The notes under the pieces are model-generated. The model worked only from the letters and a program-made list of their open reading frames with translations. It had not been told where the DNA came from and searched no databases. From Larix kaempferi (Eukaryota > Streptophyta > Pinopsida > Pinales > Pinaceae), in assembly GCA_027924585.1 (NCBI GenBank), contig BSBM01001067.1, positions 1,676,001 through 1,740,000 of the forward strand: a stretch of 64,000 nucleotides of DNA. The letters are read 5' to 3'. How positions within the stretch are numbered: the first letter of the stretch is position 1; every line of letters starts with the position of its first letter. A program made the position numbers and the translations under genes. Below, in pieces: positions 1-12,380 of this stretch.

Positions 1-3000
1 TGTTAGCTTCTATAATCTACCCGCCAGATTATTGAATTGTATATAGATGTGAATGAAAGGTAGAGATTTATTTTGCTCTCGGAGTGTCCTAATTCTATGC
101 TTCCAATTGTCTAATAAGCTCACTTGCAGAGTTGATATACTATCATCCAAGTCAACTACCACTCTAGAATCTCCTGCTACCTGAAGAGAATCATATCCTA
201 TGAAATGACCTTTGGATTTGATTCGATCAAAATATTGTTGACCTAATTTAAATTCGTATTTCAATTTTTTTTAATTTTAATTTTCACAATCCACCATCTC
301 TCTCTTGACATAGGTTAAGCTGAACACCAAAAAATATTAGAAGAGATTTTGGTTTTTTTTTTTTTAACATATTTGAAGAGAGATTGTTTTCCATTGCTTG
401 TGCATTGTAAAGAATTCACTATTTGTATATGTAATATTGTTAAAAGCAATATATTCTAAAATTTTCAAATTCGTTAATTGTTTTGAATAATCATTAATTA
501 CATTCTCAATACCCATCCATACATTTTAAGAATTTTTGAAATAACATATTTTAAATATTTCAATTTATATAATAATGTATAGAGTATAATACTTTTGTTT
601 TTTGTTCTTTTATGAGGGAAATCAGTATAAAACAATTTAGATTTAAGATGTTTTATTAAACCTAAAAACCAACAAAAATAAATTAATAAATCTACCTAAA
701 ATAATTATTTTAAATGAACTTTTTTAAGCAACACGTTTCAAAAGTTAAGTTTTGAACCCTCTTTACCCAAATATAATTATTTTTGAATGAGCATAGATTC
801 GATTCTTAATCTATTTATGAATAGGTTTAGTTAAAAATAAACTTTAAAACAACATGTATCACAAGTTTAGATTTTAATAATTGTTTTGAATAAACTTATA
901 TTTATGTTTATGCATGTAATTTTACATTAACTTACTATACTTACGAATATTCAAAGAAATATGTTCCAAAAGTTTCAATCTTAATAATGCTTTTGAATAA
1001 AATTATCTTTATGTATGTAATATTCTAAGCAACATCTCTCATATGGGGCTATAGGGACACAATATGGGTATGTATGCTGCCATGACCACACAATCAATTG
1101 GGACAGTTGGAAGAGGATGGGATATACGCTAGGTCAAAAAGGATTGCAACATGGTATGACAACATAGTTCAAGATGGAGGCCATGGTTTCTAAGATTGAA
1201 GGATTTCTTCAAGTACAGACCACTATTGTGATGGGATTGTGAATTGTGTAGATACTCTCATGATTTGAAACTGTATTTATAGATGCGATGCTGACATTAT
1301 AGTGGCTTAGGATAATTAGTTTGATGGCACACGAGTAAACTCATTACATGATTTTCGGTCTTCTTTCACTGTGTTTGCAATTTTGGAAGCAAGTATAGTA
1401 TTTTATTTTCCCCCTTCCTATTCTACATTGGTATAGTCCACCCGCTAGTTCGTGCTCAAAGCACTAGCGTCTAAAGGTACATTGTTTAGGCTGCACTATG
1501 GTTTGCATTTGGGTTAAAGGCTCCATCCTTTGTTTTGACCCCTCGCTCACGACTCTTAGCACCATGGTTGGTCATGCTCGTCCTAAACACGAGGGAAAAG
1601 GACGAAGGGGAGCCAAAATAGGACCTCAGACCCCAACCATGAAAGAAGTTGTGGATGTTGAGGAGATATGCTGAAATAACACTCCAACAAAGATTGCCGA
1701 GGTTATAGAGAACATGGAGGTTTGGATTAAAACTGAGCAAGAGTACATTCACCTCGAGGAAATTGAGGAGGAAATGGAGCCTTGGCTTTGGGATCCTAGT
1801 TCGTCAAGGTCCCAATTTACTAAGTACCACAAAACCATTTCTCTTTTATAGTAGACGAAAGCAGTCTTAGGACATGCTTTGATGATTACAATGGAGGAGC
1901 ACATAAGAAGATGAACATGAAGCTTTTTTTGTTTTTGTTTTGTAAAATAGTTCTTACATTATACTGTCCCAAAATTTACATATACATACAAAGAGAATCA
2001 GCTCTAATCTTTCAAAATAGAGAAGCTACCCAGACCCTGAGTCAAAAAACGGTTGTTAACTACCTCTATCAAGCTATTCAAAAAATGGTTCATAATTGCC
2101 ACAATTTGGCTATGTAGTGAAGAATTGAAAAAGTCCAAAATTCTTACATGATTACAAAGTTAAACTAAAAGACAACATTCAAAAACTATTGAAGGAGTCC
2201 AAAAGGAATAAACGATGTCGAACCTGATAAAATCAAAGGAGACACTGCTAATTATGCTTTCCAGAGGGACCAAGATCCAAGCATCGACGTTGCTTTGGAC
2301 ATTCCTCGTTCGCCTAGTTAGGGTCCTACGCCTCATCTTTGCTGCTTCGTAGGGGAACCACTGTCGGTTTAACATCCACCACCATCGGAATTGCTTCTAT
2401 ATTTCCATCCTTCATCTTAATATTTTGAGAACTAGAAACGGGGCTCACCGAGCTTGAAGTTTGCATGGCCATCGTCGAAACTATTGAGGCAAGAATGACC
2501 ACCTTAGGCCCCATTCCCGCCATGAATACTTAAGGAGGAAAGTGGAGAATCTCTTCTATGTCCACACACCATTCAACCATCACCCGAACATGGAAATTGA
2601 GATCTTGAACTCTTTCCTGTGTGTCACCTAAGCTTCATATGTCATTATGAATGTCAATAAGAGTATCTATCATGGAGGCCAAGTGCCTAGTTGTTGCCAC
2701 AACACCTGTCTCTCTGTTGTGTTCTTGGTGAGGGTGGTCTCACCGGCTTGAATCACAGAGGCACTCCCTATCCATGGTCATGTCTTCTCCACCAAGAGCA
2801 CACCAAGTTTTATCTTGAGAATTGACACTCATAGCAAGGAAATATTCTCTAGAGGCATGGCGAATTGGATCTGGAATCCTCCTTATCACCCACCTAGTGA
2901 TTGCAAGTGGCATGGCTGCCATCATTTCACTATGTCTCTCCTCCATTAACACACAGTAAATGCCCTGGGTGGATTGGTACATGCAAACACATGGAAGGGA

Positions 3001-4241
3001 GGTGAGTTAAATGATCCTCACCTTGATCGTCGTCTCCACCTCGGTCTTTGTCCTATTGTTTTCAGACTACCACCTCTGCCTTAATAGCACCCCATCCGGG
3101 AGGAAGCTCAATATGCTTCTTAAAGCCACTACATGACTTGAATTCACTACTTTAGTGAGAAAACTTGTGATTGGGCCAGAGGTGCATCTTATTTCTATTT
3201 TAGATGATGATATTGTCATATAGGCTAGTCTTTTTTGATACTTGGTTTTTTATATCATCCAACTCTTCTAAGCTATATTTAGTAAGGATCAATTATCATA
3301 AATTTTATAATAAAACAAAGTTTATTGTCAATTTAGGCTCTAAGATCAAAAGACTAAACAATGATAATGTTCTTTTTTGTGATTGGTATGGTTGACCAAG
3401 TGGGAACCAACAATCTTTTACCATATACAATTTTCTTTAAAGTAATACAATCTTACCTAACTTGAATAATTGTTTGAACCTAAAGATAGATTTTATTTTC
3501 AAAACATGAATATAGATTCAGTTTCCAACCTATTCCTGTATTAGCTATGCTTAAGAAATTTTGAAATTTTGAAAAAGTATATCCCAAAATCATCTTCATT
3601 TTAAGATGGACATGGAAGACAAGCAATATTTATTATTAAGAATAGTTTTAATCTTATCCCAACTAAAAATATATGGTAGCCTTAATCGATAATTTAAATT
3701 TTATTTCCTTTTCTCATTTCTAAGCTTATTGTTAATATGGTTTATATTATTGTAAAATGGGGCAATCACGTAGAATGTTATGCTTGTTAGACAAAATTTT
3801 TGATTGCATTACATGTTTTTTGTTTGGAGTATATGCAGGTGTTGCATGTATCTATGGAAAATCTATATTATATAACAAGAGTTGCATGCCCCAGTGGATT
3901 ACTGCGAAAACAAATAATAAATATTAATGAATTTTTATTTACTTCAAAAAAACAAAAAAACAATGTTATTGAGTTAATTGAAATACATAAATATTTATGA
4001 ACTGATTATAATGGGAATTGAGTTTCCATATCTCAACAAGAAAATGTAGTAGGAGATCAAATCTAAGAAGAAACATACACCAGTATGCATCTTCACTATT
4101 AACTCCCACATCGACACCTTGATAGTGGTAAAGTCTCGTGTTACCCAAAAAAACTCTAAACTATATACAATGAGCAAGCACTATTCCCCTAGACCAGAAC
4201 TTAAAGGGCCTATCTAAAAAATGGCCACCTTGTGCAGAACC
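1..4241. other. AT-rich non-coding stretch, no recognisable gene
   Basis: Long A/T runs and short open frames without family motifs fill this stretch. An 84-codon frame at 10-264 (minus) reaches the window edge and could be an exon remnant, but I do not recognise it. About 1,030-3,200 is less AT-rich and has short open patches, for example a Glu-rich plus-strand patch around 1,700-1,850 and minus-strand patches at 2,160-2,980. They are broken by stops and match no family I can name, so they may be old transposon remains. Nothing here is supportable as a gene. Confidence 0.6.
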
Positions 4242-4877
4242 TCATTCAATCTTCATTGATGAGTATATTGTATGCACAAACCAAAGGTAGGAATAGAAAC
4301 CTATTGTGCCTGTCAAAACAAAAAATGAGTATGAAATGATGGTTATGTAACCAAAATACAAAATTCTAGAAACAAGCTTTGTCTTCTCCAACTTGGTGAA
4401 TAAATAGAATGTAGCATAGAGAAACACATAAAATCTTGCAATTAAATAAGCTCTCAACCACTAGTTGTAATCTTCATTGCACAATTGGAAGTAGCACAGA
4501 ACTATAGTGATCTCTACACATGTAACTATGAGGATCACAAAGACAATGAACATGAACCCAAAGATACAGTAGAATTGATGCAACGATATTGAATTTAAGT
4601 TGAATAATAGTTCAATGAATACAATTCTACATGACAAAATGCCTCCAATTAGTATGGAGATAGGCCGCATATACCGAGCTTGTTCTAGAATCCACCTTAG
4701 GATTTTATTGGTTTTCATTGGATCCTCAATTGTAGGTTTCGTGTAGCCAAAGTAACTACCCACAAAGACCAATGGCATATAAATTCCAAACCATAAAAGG
4801 ACCAAAGCAAACAGAGTCCAAAAAGGAACTAGCACAACATAGCTTGGTATAATTAACCCATAAATATAGCACACCAT
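4242..4877 (-). pseudogene. TM9SF/EMP70 (nonaspanin) C-terminal pseudogene fragment
   Basis: Transmembrane-9 superfamily proteins are multi-spanning proteins of the Golgi and endosomes. The minus strand encodes the conserved C-terminal membrane block: 'WFGIYMPLVFVGSYFGY', then 'IEDPMKTNKI', 'SILIGGI', 'FIELLFNLNSI', 'HQFYCIFGFMFIVFVILIV' and the terminus 'IYSSMKIE', which matches the usual end of the family. The reading frame is continuous except for one TAG at about 4,458-4,460, where the family has the first Trp of a Trp-rich stretch after 'EDYN', so this looks like a Trp-to-stop change. Only about 210 of the usual 590-660 residues are present and the N-terminal lumenal domain is absent. 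No intron interrupts the fragment, so it is either one terminal exon or a retrocopy. The family call is firm; the pseudogene call rests on the stop and the truncation. Confidence 0.85.
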
Positions 4878-4954
4878 AGTGTATTAAAGCAGTAGAAACA
4901 AGTTAAGAACATATACTCTGAACAAGGTGAATGAAAATCCACAAACATAGCACG

Positions 4955-5585
4955 ATATAGAGCATTAAATCTGTGAGCAAGAGAATATCTAGAACGGTTT
5001 AGAGCCTTAAATATGTAGAAAGAAAAATGTACTGTGAACAAGAGAAAATTTTAAATGAAAATCCAAAAACTTATCCTGACATAGAGCATTAAGCTGTGAA
5101 TAAAGACAATAAACCCGAACAGGCTCGAGCATTAAGATGTGAACAAAGAGAATAAACAAGCACAACTTAGTGCATTAACACTGTAAAAAGAAAATGCAAT
5201 GTGAACAAGAGAACCTTTAAATAAAAATCTACTAATTAAGCATGGCCTAGAGTATTGGGCCTATAAAATGAAAATGCACTGTGAACAAGAGCATCTCTAT
5301 AAAAGAATCCACAAATTTAGCCTAGCGCGGAGCATTAAGACTACATATTGAAATTGCACATTAAATAAGAGAATAATTTAGCACATTTAGCCTGGGATAG
5401 AGCACTGAGCTGTGAACATGAGAAGAAACATTTATCCCTGTATAATGTATTAAGCTGTGAACATGAGAATAATCTACCACAACTTGGAGCATTAATATAG
5501 TATAAAGAAGAAGTCTTGTAAACAAGAAAATGTTTCAAGGATAATCCAAAAATTTAGCATGACACGAAGTATAGAGACTATAGAT
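4955..5585. repeat. Degenerate tandem array, 43-bp unit
   Basis: A core like GAGCATTAAGCTGTGAAC recurs at about 4960, 5002, 5084, 5127, 5170, 5250, 5330, 5400, 5443, 5487 and 5566. Spacings are about 42-44 or about 80 (two units), with one of 70. Intervening sequence such as AACAAGAGAAT and AAAATCCACAAATTTAGC also recurs. The array lies directly upstream (in gene sense) of the TM9SF fragment. The short open frames in it are by-products. Confidence 0.75.
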
Positions 5586-5720
5586 TGAAAAGGCACAATG
5601 AATAAGAGAATAATCTAGACATCGTAGATTCGCATTAGGACCGTTGATAAGAAATACAAGAGAATTAACACATGATTTTACCATATTCAACAATCCGACA
5701 CTAAAACTAGAAGCATGCAT

Positions 5721-8700
5721 GTGTGATTGCCTTCTTGATATCCATGTATCAAAAATAAAAAAGATTATTTAGCTTCCATGTTGGCTACTTCCATTTATCT
5801 CAGATATAACAAGTCCTAAACTGAATTTGTATAGTAAAGAGGATACCCAATCTCTTTATAAAGCAGATTGCCATAGGCGTGTGTGATTCTGGCGGGAAGA
5901 CACACAAAAGTTAAGCTGTGCACTAGCCTCTTGTTCAGAACATTAATGAATCGATGGTCCTTTGCAGGATTTGTGGATTGGGAATTAATTTTACTGAATT
6001 TCAGAATTCACTAATTTTGTCATCAATTAACCATTCTTTCAGAATTCCATAAGAGGACACGAATACCGTCACTTCCTGCCATGCCTATTCCAAGACACAA
6101 AAAACAAATTTTTTTGGAAACTTCTTGGCCATAAACAGTCAGTGTTTCAAGTCCCGACCATAACTTGTCTTTGTCTGATTTCATTTGTTAGACCCATAAA
6201 GCCTCATTATAGCCTATGGAAAACAATTCATAGCAAGAGCCTTTGAGATTGAAGAAATGCCCAGAGGTGAAATGAAATGAGAAGAAACCATTAACAATAT
6301 AGAAGTATTTTTGGGATCATTGCATGATGGGATTAATGTTTGTGAATCCATCCATTGCATATTGAAGAGACTTACTAATTGGAGATCACCCTTTTACTTG
6401 GAATCACCAAGTTCCATCAATCCTCTTGACAAAGCAGTTTTGAATTCATGCTTAACTTGTCTTCCATTCTTTGCTGCAGAATCAACCTAGAAGCTTGCAA
6501 AAAAGGGTGGGGAGGAGAGCTCAAGCACCCCCTTTGGAAGGCATGAAGAAGTTAGATTGAGGCAGAGAGCATAAACACTAGCAGAGCATTTGTAGCAAAT
6601 CATTTTTCCTTTTTTACTTATCATATGGATAATAAAAGTTGTTATTCATGAACAACAATAATTATTAAAAGAGCACAACCTGCTATTATGTGACCCTAGT
6701 CTCTCTAATTATAGCACTCTTACATAACTACACAACTAACATTGTCATCAAAATGTATGAACATCATTATTCAACATGTTTCCTTCTGTGATTGTACATG
6801 TGATACAAAAATATATAGTATGTTGGATTAGCTTGAGTGTTGTAGGATTAATGCAAGAGTTCTCAGGGTCGATTTCCTCAACCATTTACCTCTATTGGTG
6901 TGAACCAATTTAAAGATCCCTATAGTGTCAGGTGATGTAATCAATGCTAACAATTAATTTTCCCACCATCTAGACATTCCCTTGAGGGAAGTAGGAGATC
7001 CCACAAGGTTCTTGGAAATAAATGTGATATGAAATATATATCTAGATATAAAAGAAAAACTTAGGCAGGGATATATGAATTGCTTCAAAGCAGTGAACTC
7101 ATTTATGAATAATCAAGTACATAACATGTCAAATTATAACTAGACTTCAAGAGAATATTGTTTTAATTTTAACTTGATTTATTAAACATTTATTTTTAAT
7201 GTGTTTGTTGGTATCTCTATTCTTTTAATAATTGGGTCTAGATCAATTTCCAGACATATATGTGCCAGTAATAAGTATGCTTCAATAAGAAAAATCGCAG
7301 TATTTGTCATTTTATGTTGAGTCTGAATGATTATTTTAAAAAGAGAACTTCTTTATTTGTTTTAATTTCAATACTAAGCAAGGGAAATTTCCCTAATATG
7401 TATTCATCACTATAGTTTTGGACCAAAGGACTTTTTTACTGATTGCCTAGACAATAGAGAGGAGTCCATTGTTTTGAATTCAAAACCATGCATTTTATTA
7501 AGACCATTAAGCAACTATCCTTTTTCCCACACTTTCAACTGCCAAATTTCAATATACAGGTTGACTGAAATGTATTTTTCCAAATATGAATTCCAATTAA
7601 CTTGATGAAGTTGAAAAGCTTGAGATTACCGCCACCAAAATATTTTGACCATTTTTCAAATTGAGCATAGGTCTCAAGAAGAAACAACCTAAGTATCCCA
7701 AAAATTTAAATGATGCTTGGAAAAAGGATAAAGTTTAACCTAGTGTGCAAACATAGTGAATTAAATGACTAACCAATCCTTGATTAAAAAATCGCCGAAA
7801 AATTTGTCTGCTGAAAAACTAACGAGATTTTCAGAAAAAAAGCAAGAGTCTGCCTAGTTTTTGCAATTTTTTTGGATTATATATATAGAAAAACATTCAA
7901 AAGAAGAAGAAAAAATCGATAGGTTGGCATCGACGTCATTTTAGAAGCAATTTCTTTGCTCATTTCTCGATATTTTCCTTGTGAATTTCTATGCAAATAA
8001 TGCATTTCCCCCACCTAGTTTTCCAATTGATTTAGTTGAAAATATATGAGATTTTGTAATTTTTTTTCTTGTTCAACATTTTTTTACGATTCTCTTTTTT
8101 CAAACCCTTGCCAAGTTTATCACCAAGCCCATTTTTTGCAACAATGGTTTAACCTACATGATGATAATGAACCACATGTCAAGGAGACTGAAGGAACAAA
8201 TTGAAAAGCAACATGGATCATGCTCTAGATTGGCCTAAAAAGAAACCACTCCCCTTAATTGAAAAAATAAAATAACAGGCAGTACACTCTGCATAAAAAA
8301 CTTGATGGGACCAACAAGCGTATGGTTAAATATTCACAAAACTCCAAAAGAATCGAACTCATGACCATGCCGAGGCCAAACCCGATGGAGAACAAATAAA
8401 TGCACATTTCCTAGGCCAAAGTAAAGAATACAAAGTATGGGAAACTCATGGAAACATTGACAAAAACCTTTTATGGCCTTTGGATTAAAGACAAAAGAAA
8501 AAAACACAACTCACCAGGCCACACCATGTCGGTTTTGCTAGAACAACAGATTGTCTCCGAGACATCCACACTAATCAATCAACCCACCCTTGGCAATTCA
8601 AATTCCTCTTCCAAACTTCCAAACATTGCCACAATTCAATGAGTGAAGACAAAACAATAGGCTTGTTCTGCAAGTAAACTTCGTTGGCAAGCGAGTCCTC

Positions 8701-9579
8701 TCTTGTTCCCTTTCACCTGTACATCGAGAAAAAGGAGTATAGAGTTTATGAATATTTCAATACCCAAATAATAATTAGAGAAAAATCTAAGTTCTCGAAG
8801 AAGCTTGCAACCGCTGCATTTGGATGGACCATTGTTGTTAATAACTGAAAATTATTGAAAAGCTTGTCATCACAAGGAGCATGGTCCACCGGTGAAGATG
8901 AAGATTAAGTTCTATAACAAGCTTGTAGTCGTTCCATGATTTTATGACAATCCTTGAAAAGATTGTGCACATAAACATGTCATCCCAAGGGGAATGGTGC
9001 CAGTAGCTCAGCTCGAGGTAGGTGAGGAAAAGTTACGACATTCAAGGCAGCATGAAACAGAGTAAAGCATAATAGATAGGTCAATTGCTTGCATGCCAAG
9101 AAATAGAAAATCGCTAGCAGGTAAGTGGGTAAGGTCAAGGTAAAGGTAGCATTTTTTTTTTTCTTAATTTTTTTTAATACTGGCCAATGATCAAAATGGT
9201 GAATTCGAGAACTGTTATCCAATAAAATGTAAACACTATTTTTTAAAAACATATTTATAAATATAAATTTTAATAAAACTTTAATTTAACTTTATAAAAG
9301 TTGATGTCAACTATAAATAAACATGAAACACATAGTAAAATGATGTTAGCTATAAATAAACATAGAACCTATAGTCTCTTCCCTATTACACCTATTGCAC
9401 GGACTAATAATTTCTATAAATATTTTTAAAACATAAATTATTCTTAAAAGAGAAGATAAATAATATTTCCATGATAAATAAATATTACAATGACAGTCAA
9501 AGTCAAACAATGTTCTGACTCATTAACATTCCTACGCCATGCCAATCTTCTTTTTATATTTCTCACAATGTCTTAAAAA
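5721..9579. other. Non-coding, no recognisable feature
   Basis: AT-rich sequence with poly-A/T tracts and no open frame carrying family motifs on either strand. The longest frames are 64 and 90 codons and look random. I see no terminal repeats, microsatellite or RNA gene. Confidence 0.6.
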
Positions 9580-9770
9580 TGACAAATATAACATGTAATC
9601 ATAGATCTATTTTACATGACAGATGTGGAAATAATTATCTAAGTCTAGCCATGAGAGGCGAGTTTTCTTCCCACAATCTCTATCCGAGTCATGATTTAGT
9701 CAGTCAATATAATGAATTCATACATTGAATTTGAATTTTTTATTTAGGGTTTAACACTTCAAAAATAATA
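9580..9770 (+). repeat. Dispersed repeat copy 1 (matches about 11,880-12,130)
   Basis: Shares ordered blocks with the segment at 11.9-12.1 kb: TTTACATGACA...GGAAATAAT, GTTTTCTTCCCA.AATCTC, GTGATTTAGTCAGTCA-like, and TTGAATTTGAATTT followed by TAGGGTTT and AACTCTTCAAA-like. Copy 2 has extra sequence between the blocks. This could be an old duplication or a transposon family; no terminal inverted repeats were seen. Confidence 0.6.
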
Positions 9771-11879
9771 TGGAAGTGACAGAAGCAGCAAAATGATGAA
9801 AGGCGTTAAAATCTCATGGTGGAGGGGTGTCGTTGTAGTGGGAAAGGATATAGCGCTCATGTAGATTCTTGATTTGGAGGGAAGGAGTTAGGACCCTTGT
9901 GGTCGGGCAATTTTATGGGGCATAGGGTTTCTGCGTCTACTCTGACTGAATGGACTCAGTCCTATTGAGCTTCAGAAATTAGCTACAGCACTGTCTCACC
10001 CTACCTCATCAATTGGGTAGGGGTTGGCTGGGGTTTATCTTTTGACAGCATGAAGATGCAAAGAAAAAATTTCAGCAGATCTTGTAAATGGTGACACTCC
10101 TTATTTGATGCAAGGGAGGATTACTTGGTGCATACTTAAACTTACATTTTCGATGAAAATGGAATCACTGAAAATCTAAAATTCACATGATTGTTCCTAA
10201 TGACAATTTTTTTCCCAAAAGTGCTTGTGCTTTTTTGAAGGAGAGAAGCTGAAATGTTGCAATTGAAGATATTTATTTTACCATTGTTAACTTTTCCACT
10301 CCAGACTATGATATTCTTGTCTAAAATATCCTTAAATATTTCGCATTTGTGATAGATGCTCTTTTAAAAAATAGTGTCATCATCAAACTCTGAATGTTTT
10401 ATAGTCTTAACATTCCTTTTGAAAAATCTAAATTTAGAAGTGTTCAAATTGTGTTTTTGAATGTATAAATAAATTCGTCATCCTTAAATACCCATAAGGC
10501 TGAGATTATACAATTTCCATAATTAATATATTTAATTCTAAAAAAATTTACAAATTCAAAATAAGACAAAAAATATACTATGAAAAGGTTGAAAACTTGG
10601 AATACTTAAACTACACCTTTAGCTTTATACTCTGAAAAATATGAAAGCAAATTATTTTTAACTTTATACTCTGATAAATACGAAAGCAAATCAGCGTGTC
10701 CAAATAAAATTGCTTGAACCCAAGTCTCTCGGGTGAGAGCTGAGTATCCTAGACTACAACGGCAAGAAAGGACAGCCTAATGTGTATGGATTTCATCCAC
10801 CCAGAGGAACCATTTTTTCCCTTCTAACTATGATATTTAATGTTTGCATTTAATTGTTAATCATATCTCAAATCTTTGAGATAGATATTTGAATAAAGTG
10901 ATAGATTACTTCAGGAAGTGAAAGTGATGGAAAATTGTTATGACATTGGGGTTGCAAAGTTTTTGTAAATGTGTACAATCTTTAACTTATTGTATTGCTT
11001 CAATTTAAGATATTTTCATATTCTACACATTGAGTTAGAGTACAACACAAGGTATTCATTTGATCAATTATAGGGCCATGACTAAGTTTGAATCTATGCT
11101 CACTTATTCAATGGCACATGTTTATAAGGGTAGTTTTTTTTAATTTAACCCTTGGTCTCTTTGGTGAAAATCAAAGCAATGAGATCTATCAATTCTCTTG
11201 GTAGGAGAAAAAAAAGAAATTTCACATACTGAAATAACAACATTTACTTCATTAATTTTCTTAACATTCAGCTGAGTAGATTTTCGAATTATGAAAATGT
11301 CTCAATATACAAGTTGCATTGCAAACTATACTTCTAGTTTTTTTTATCATTAGAAAGCATCATCGCATCAGAACCGTGAAGGGCATGAATTTCGTTGTGG
11401 AGACTAATGACTAAATATAAAATTTTCATGCAATAGAAAATGAATTGATCCATCAAAGAACCTTCCGTTTTGACGACCTTGCCACAAAATATACAAAGAG
11501 TATAAAGCTAAGAATAATATTAACAAAAATTTACAATCTCTCATGGACATTTGACACCATTCACGACCAATATTCTTCTTATAGAGCCAATTTTACAAAA
11601 TGTCTTCATAAACAAAAATATAACTTAGGATACAAGATAACTAAAATGCTCCACTTTTCAGGCGAACGGTCAAATTTGTTACTGGAAATTGTTTATTTTC
11701 GAAATTTTACAATTTAAACAATTGTAATTGACTTTCTTAGACTAAATGCTTTATTTTAAAACTATCCAAATCACCCAAATTGCGATTTGAGCACTCTAAA
11801 TTGTGATTTCAGTTATTCTTGCCCTGCCAGATTCTGACGAGTTGGAGGCATTTTAGTTAAGGCTTATACTGCGCCCACA
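9771..11879. other. Non-coding, no recognisable feature
   Basis: AT-rich sequence without supportable coding regions. The 90-codon plus-strand frame at 11,445-11,717 has no recognisable motif and sits in strongly AT-biased sequence. A short duplicated phrase (TTTATACTCTGAAAAATATGAAAGCAAAT-like, near 10,624 and 10,662) is the only local repeat noticed. Confidence 0.55.
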
Positions 11880-12135
11880 CTTATTCGCAAATCTATTTCA
11901 CATGACATATATGGAAATAATGAACTTAGTCTGGACATTAAATGCCAGGCACTCAAAATAGTTTTCTTCCCATAATCTCCATCCATGACTCGCCTCTTCC
12001 CACACTCTCTCCATGTGTGACTCGTGATTTAGTCAGTCATTCAATATATTGAATTCATCTACATTGAATTTGAATTTGGGTTTGTTCGACTTAGGGTTTG
12101 AGTTTTAACTCTTCAAACTTGATATGGAAATAGAG
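11880..12135 (+). repeat. Dispersed repeat copy 2
   Basis: Direct-orientation partner of the segment at 9,580-9,770, with the same ordered blocks and about 60 bp of additional sequence in the middle. It lies just beyond the 3' end of the MATE pseudogene. Confidence 0.6.
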
Positions 12136-12265
12136 TGGATCAAACACCCAAGTGAAGAAAGCAAGACAACGCATCGTATCATGTTTTCGGTAATCTTATG
12201 AGGTTGAAACAAGTAGTGTTTGTAGTCCAACGGTTACGATAATTGCCTTTGTGAATCAACAATAA

Positions 12266-12380
12266 CGTTAGTCTAGATCCTAATGCATAATGGAAAATGG
12301 TTTTGTAGTTGGTAACAACAATGGAAAACATTAGTCTAGATCCTTATGCATAATGGAAAATGGTTTTGTAATTGGTAAAC
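12266..12380 (+). repeat. 64-bp direct repeat at the MATE pseudogene 3' end
   Basis: The phrase TTAGTCTAGATCC(T/A)(A/T)TGCATAATGG, followed by AAAATGGTTTTGTA.TTGGTAA, occurs twice, starting near 12,268 and 12,332. The second copy overlaps the last codons of the decayed MATE reading frame. Confidence 0.7.

Noticed and set aside
2160-2982. Minus-strand frames of 65-80 codons as a possible gene
   Set aside because: No shared frame, splice pattern or motif links them; composition alone is not enough.
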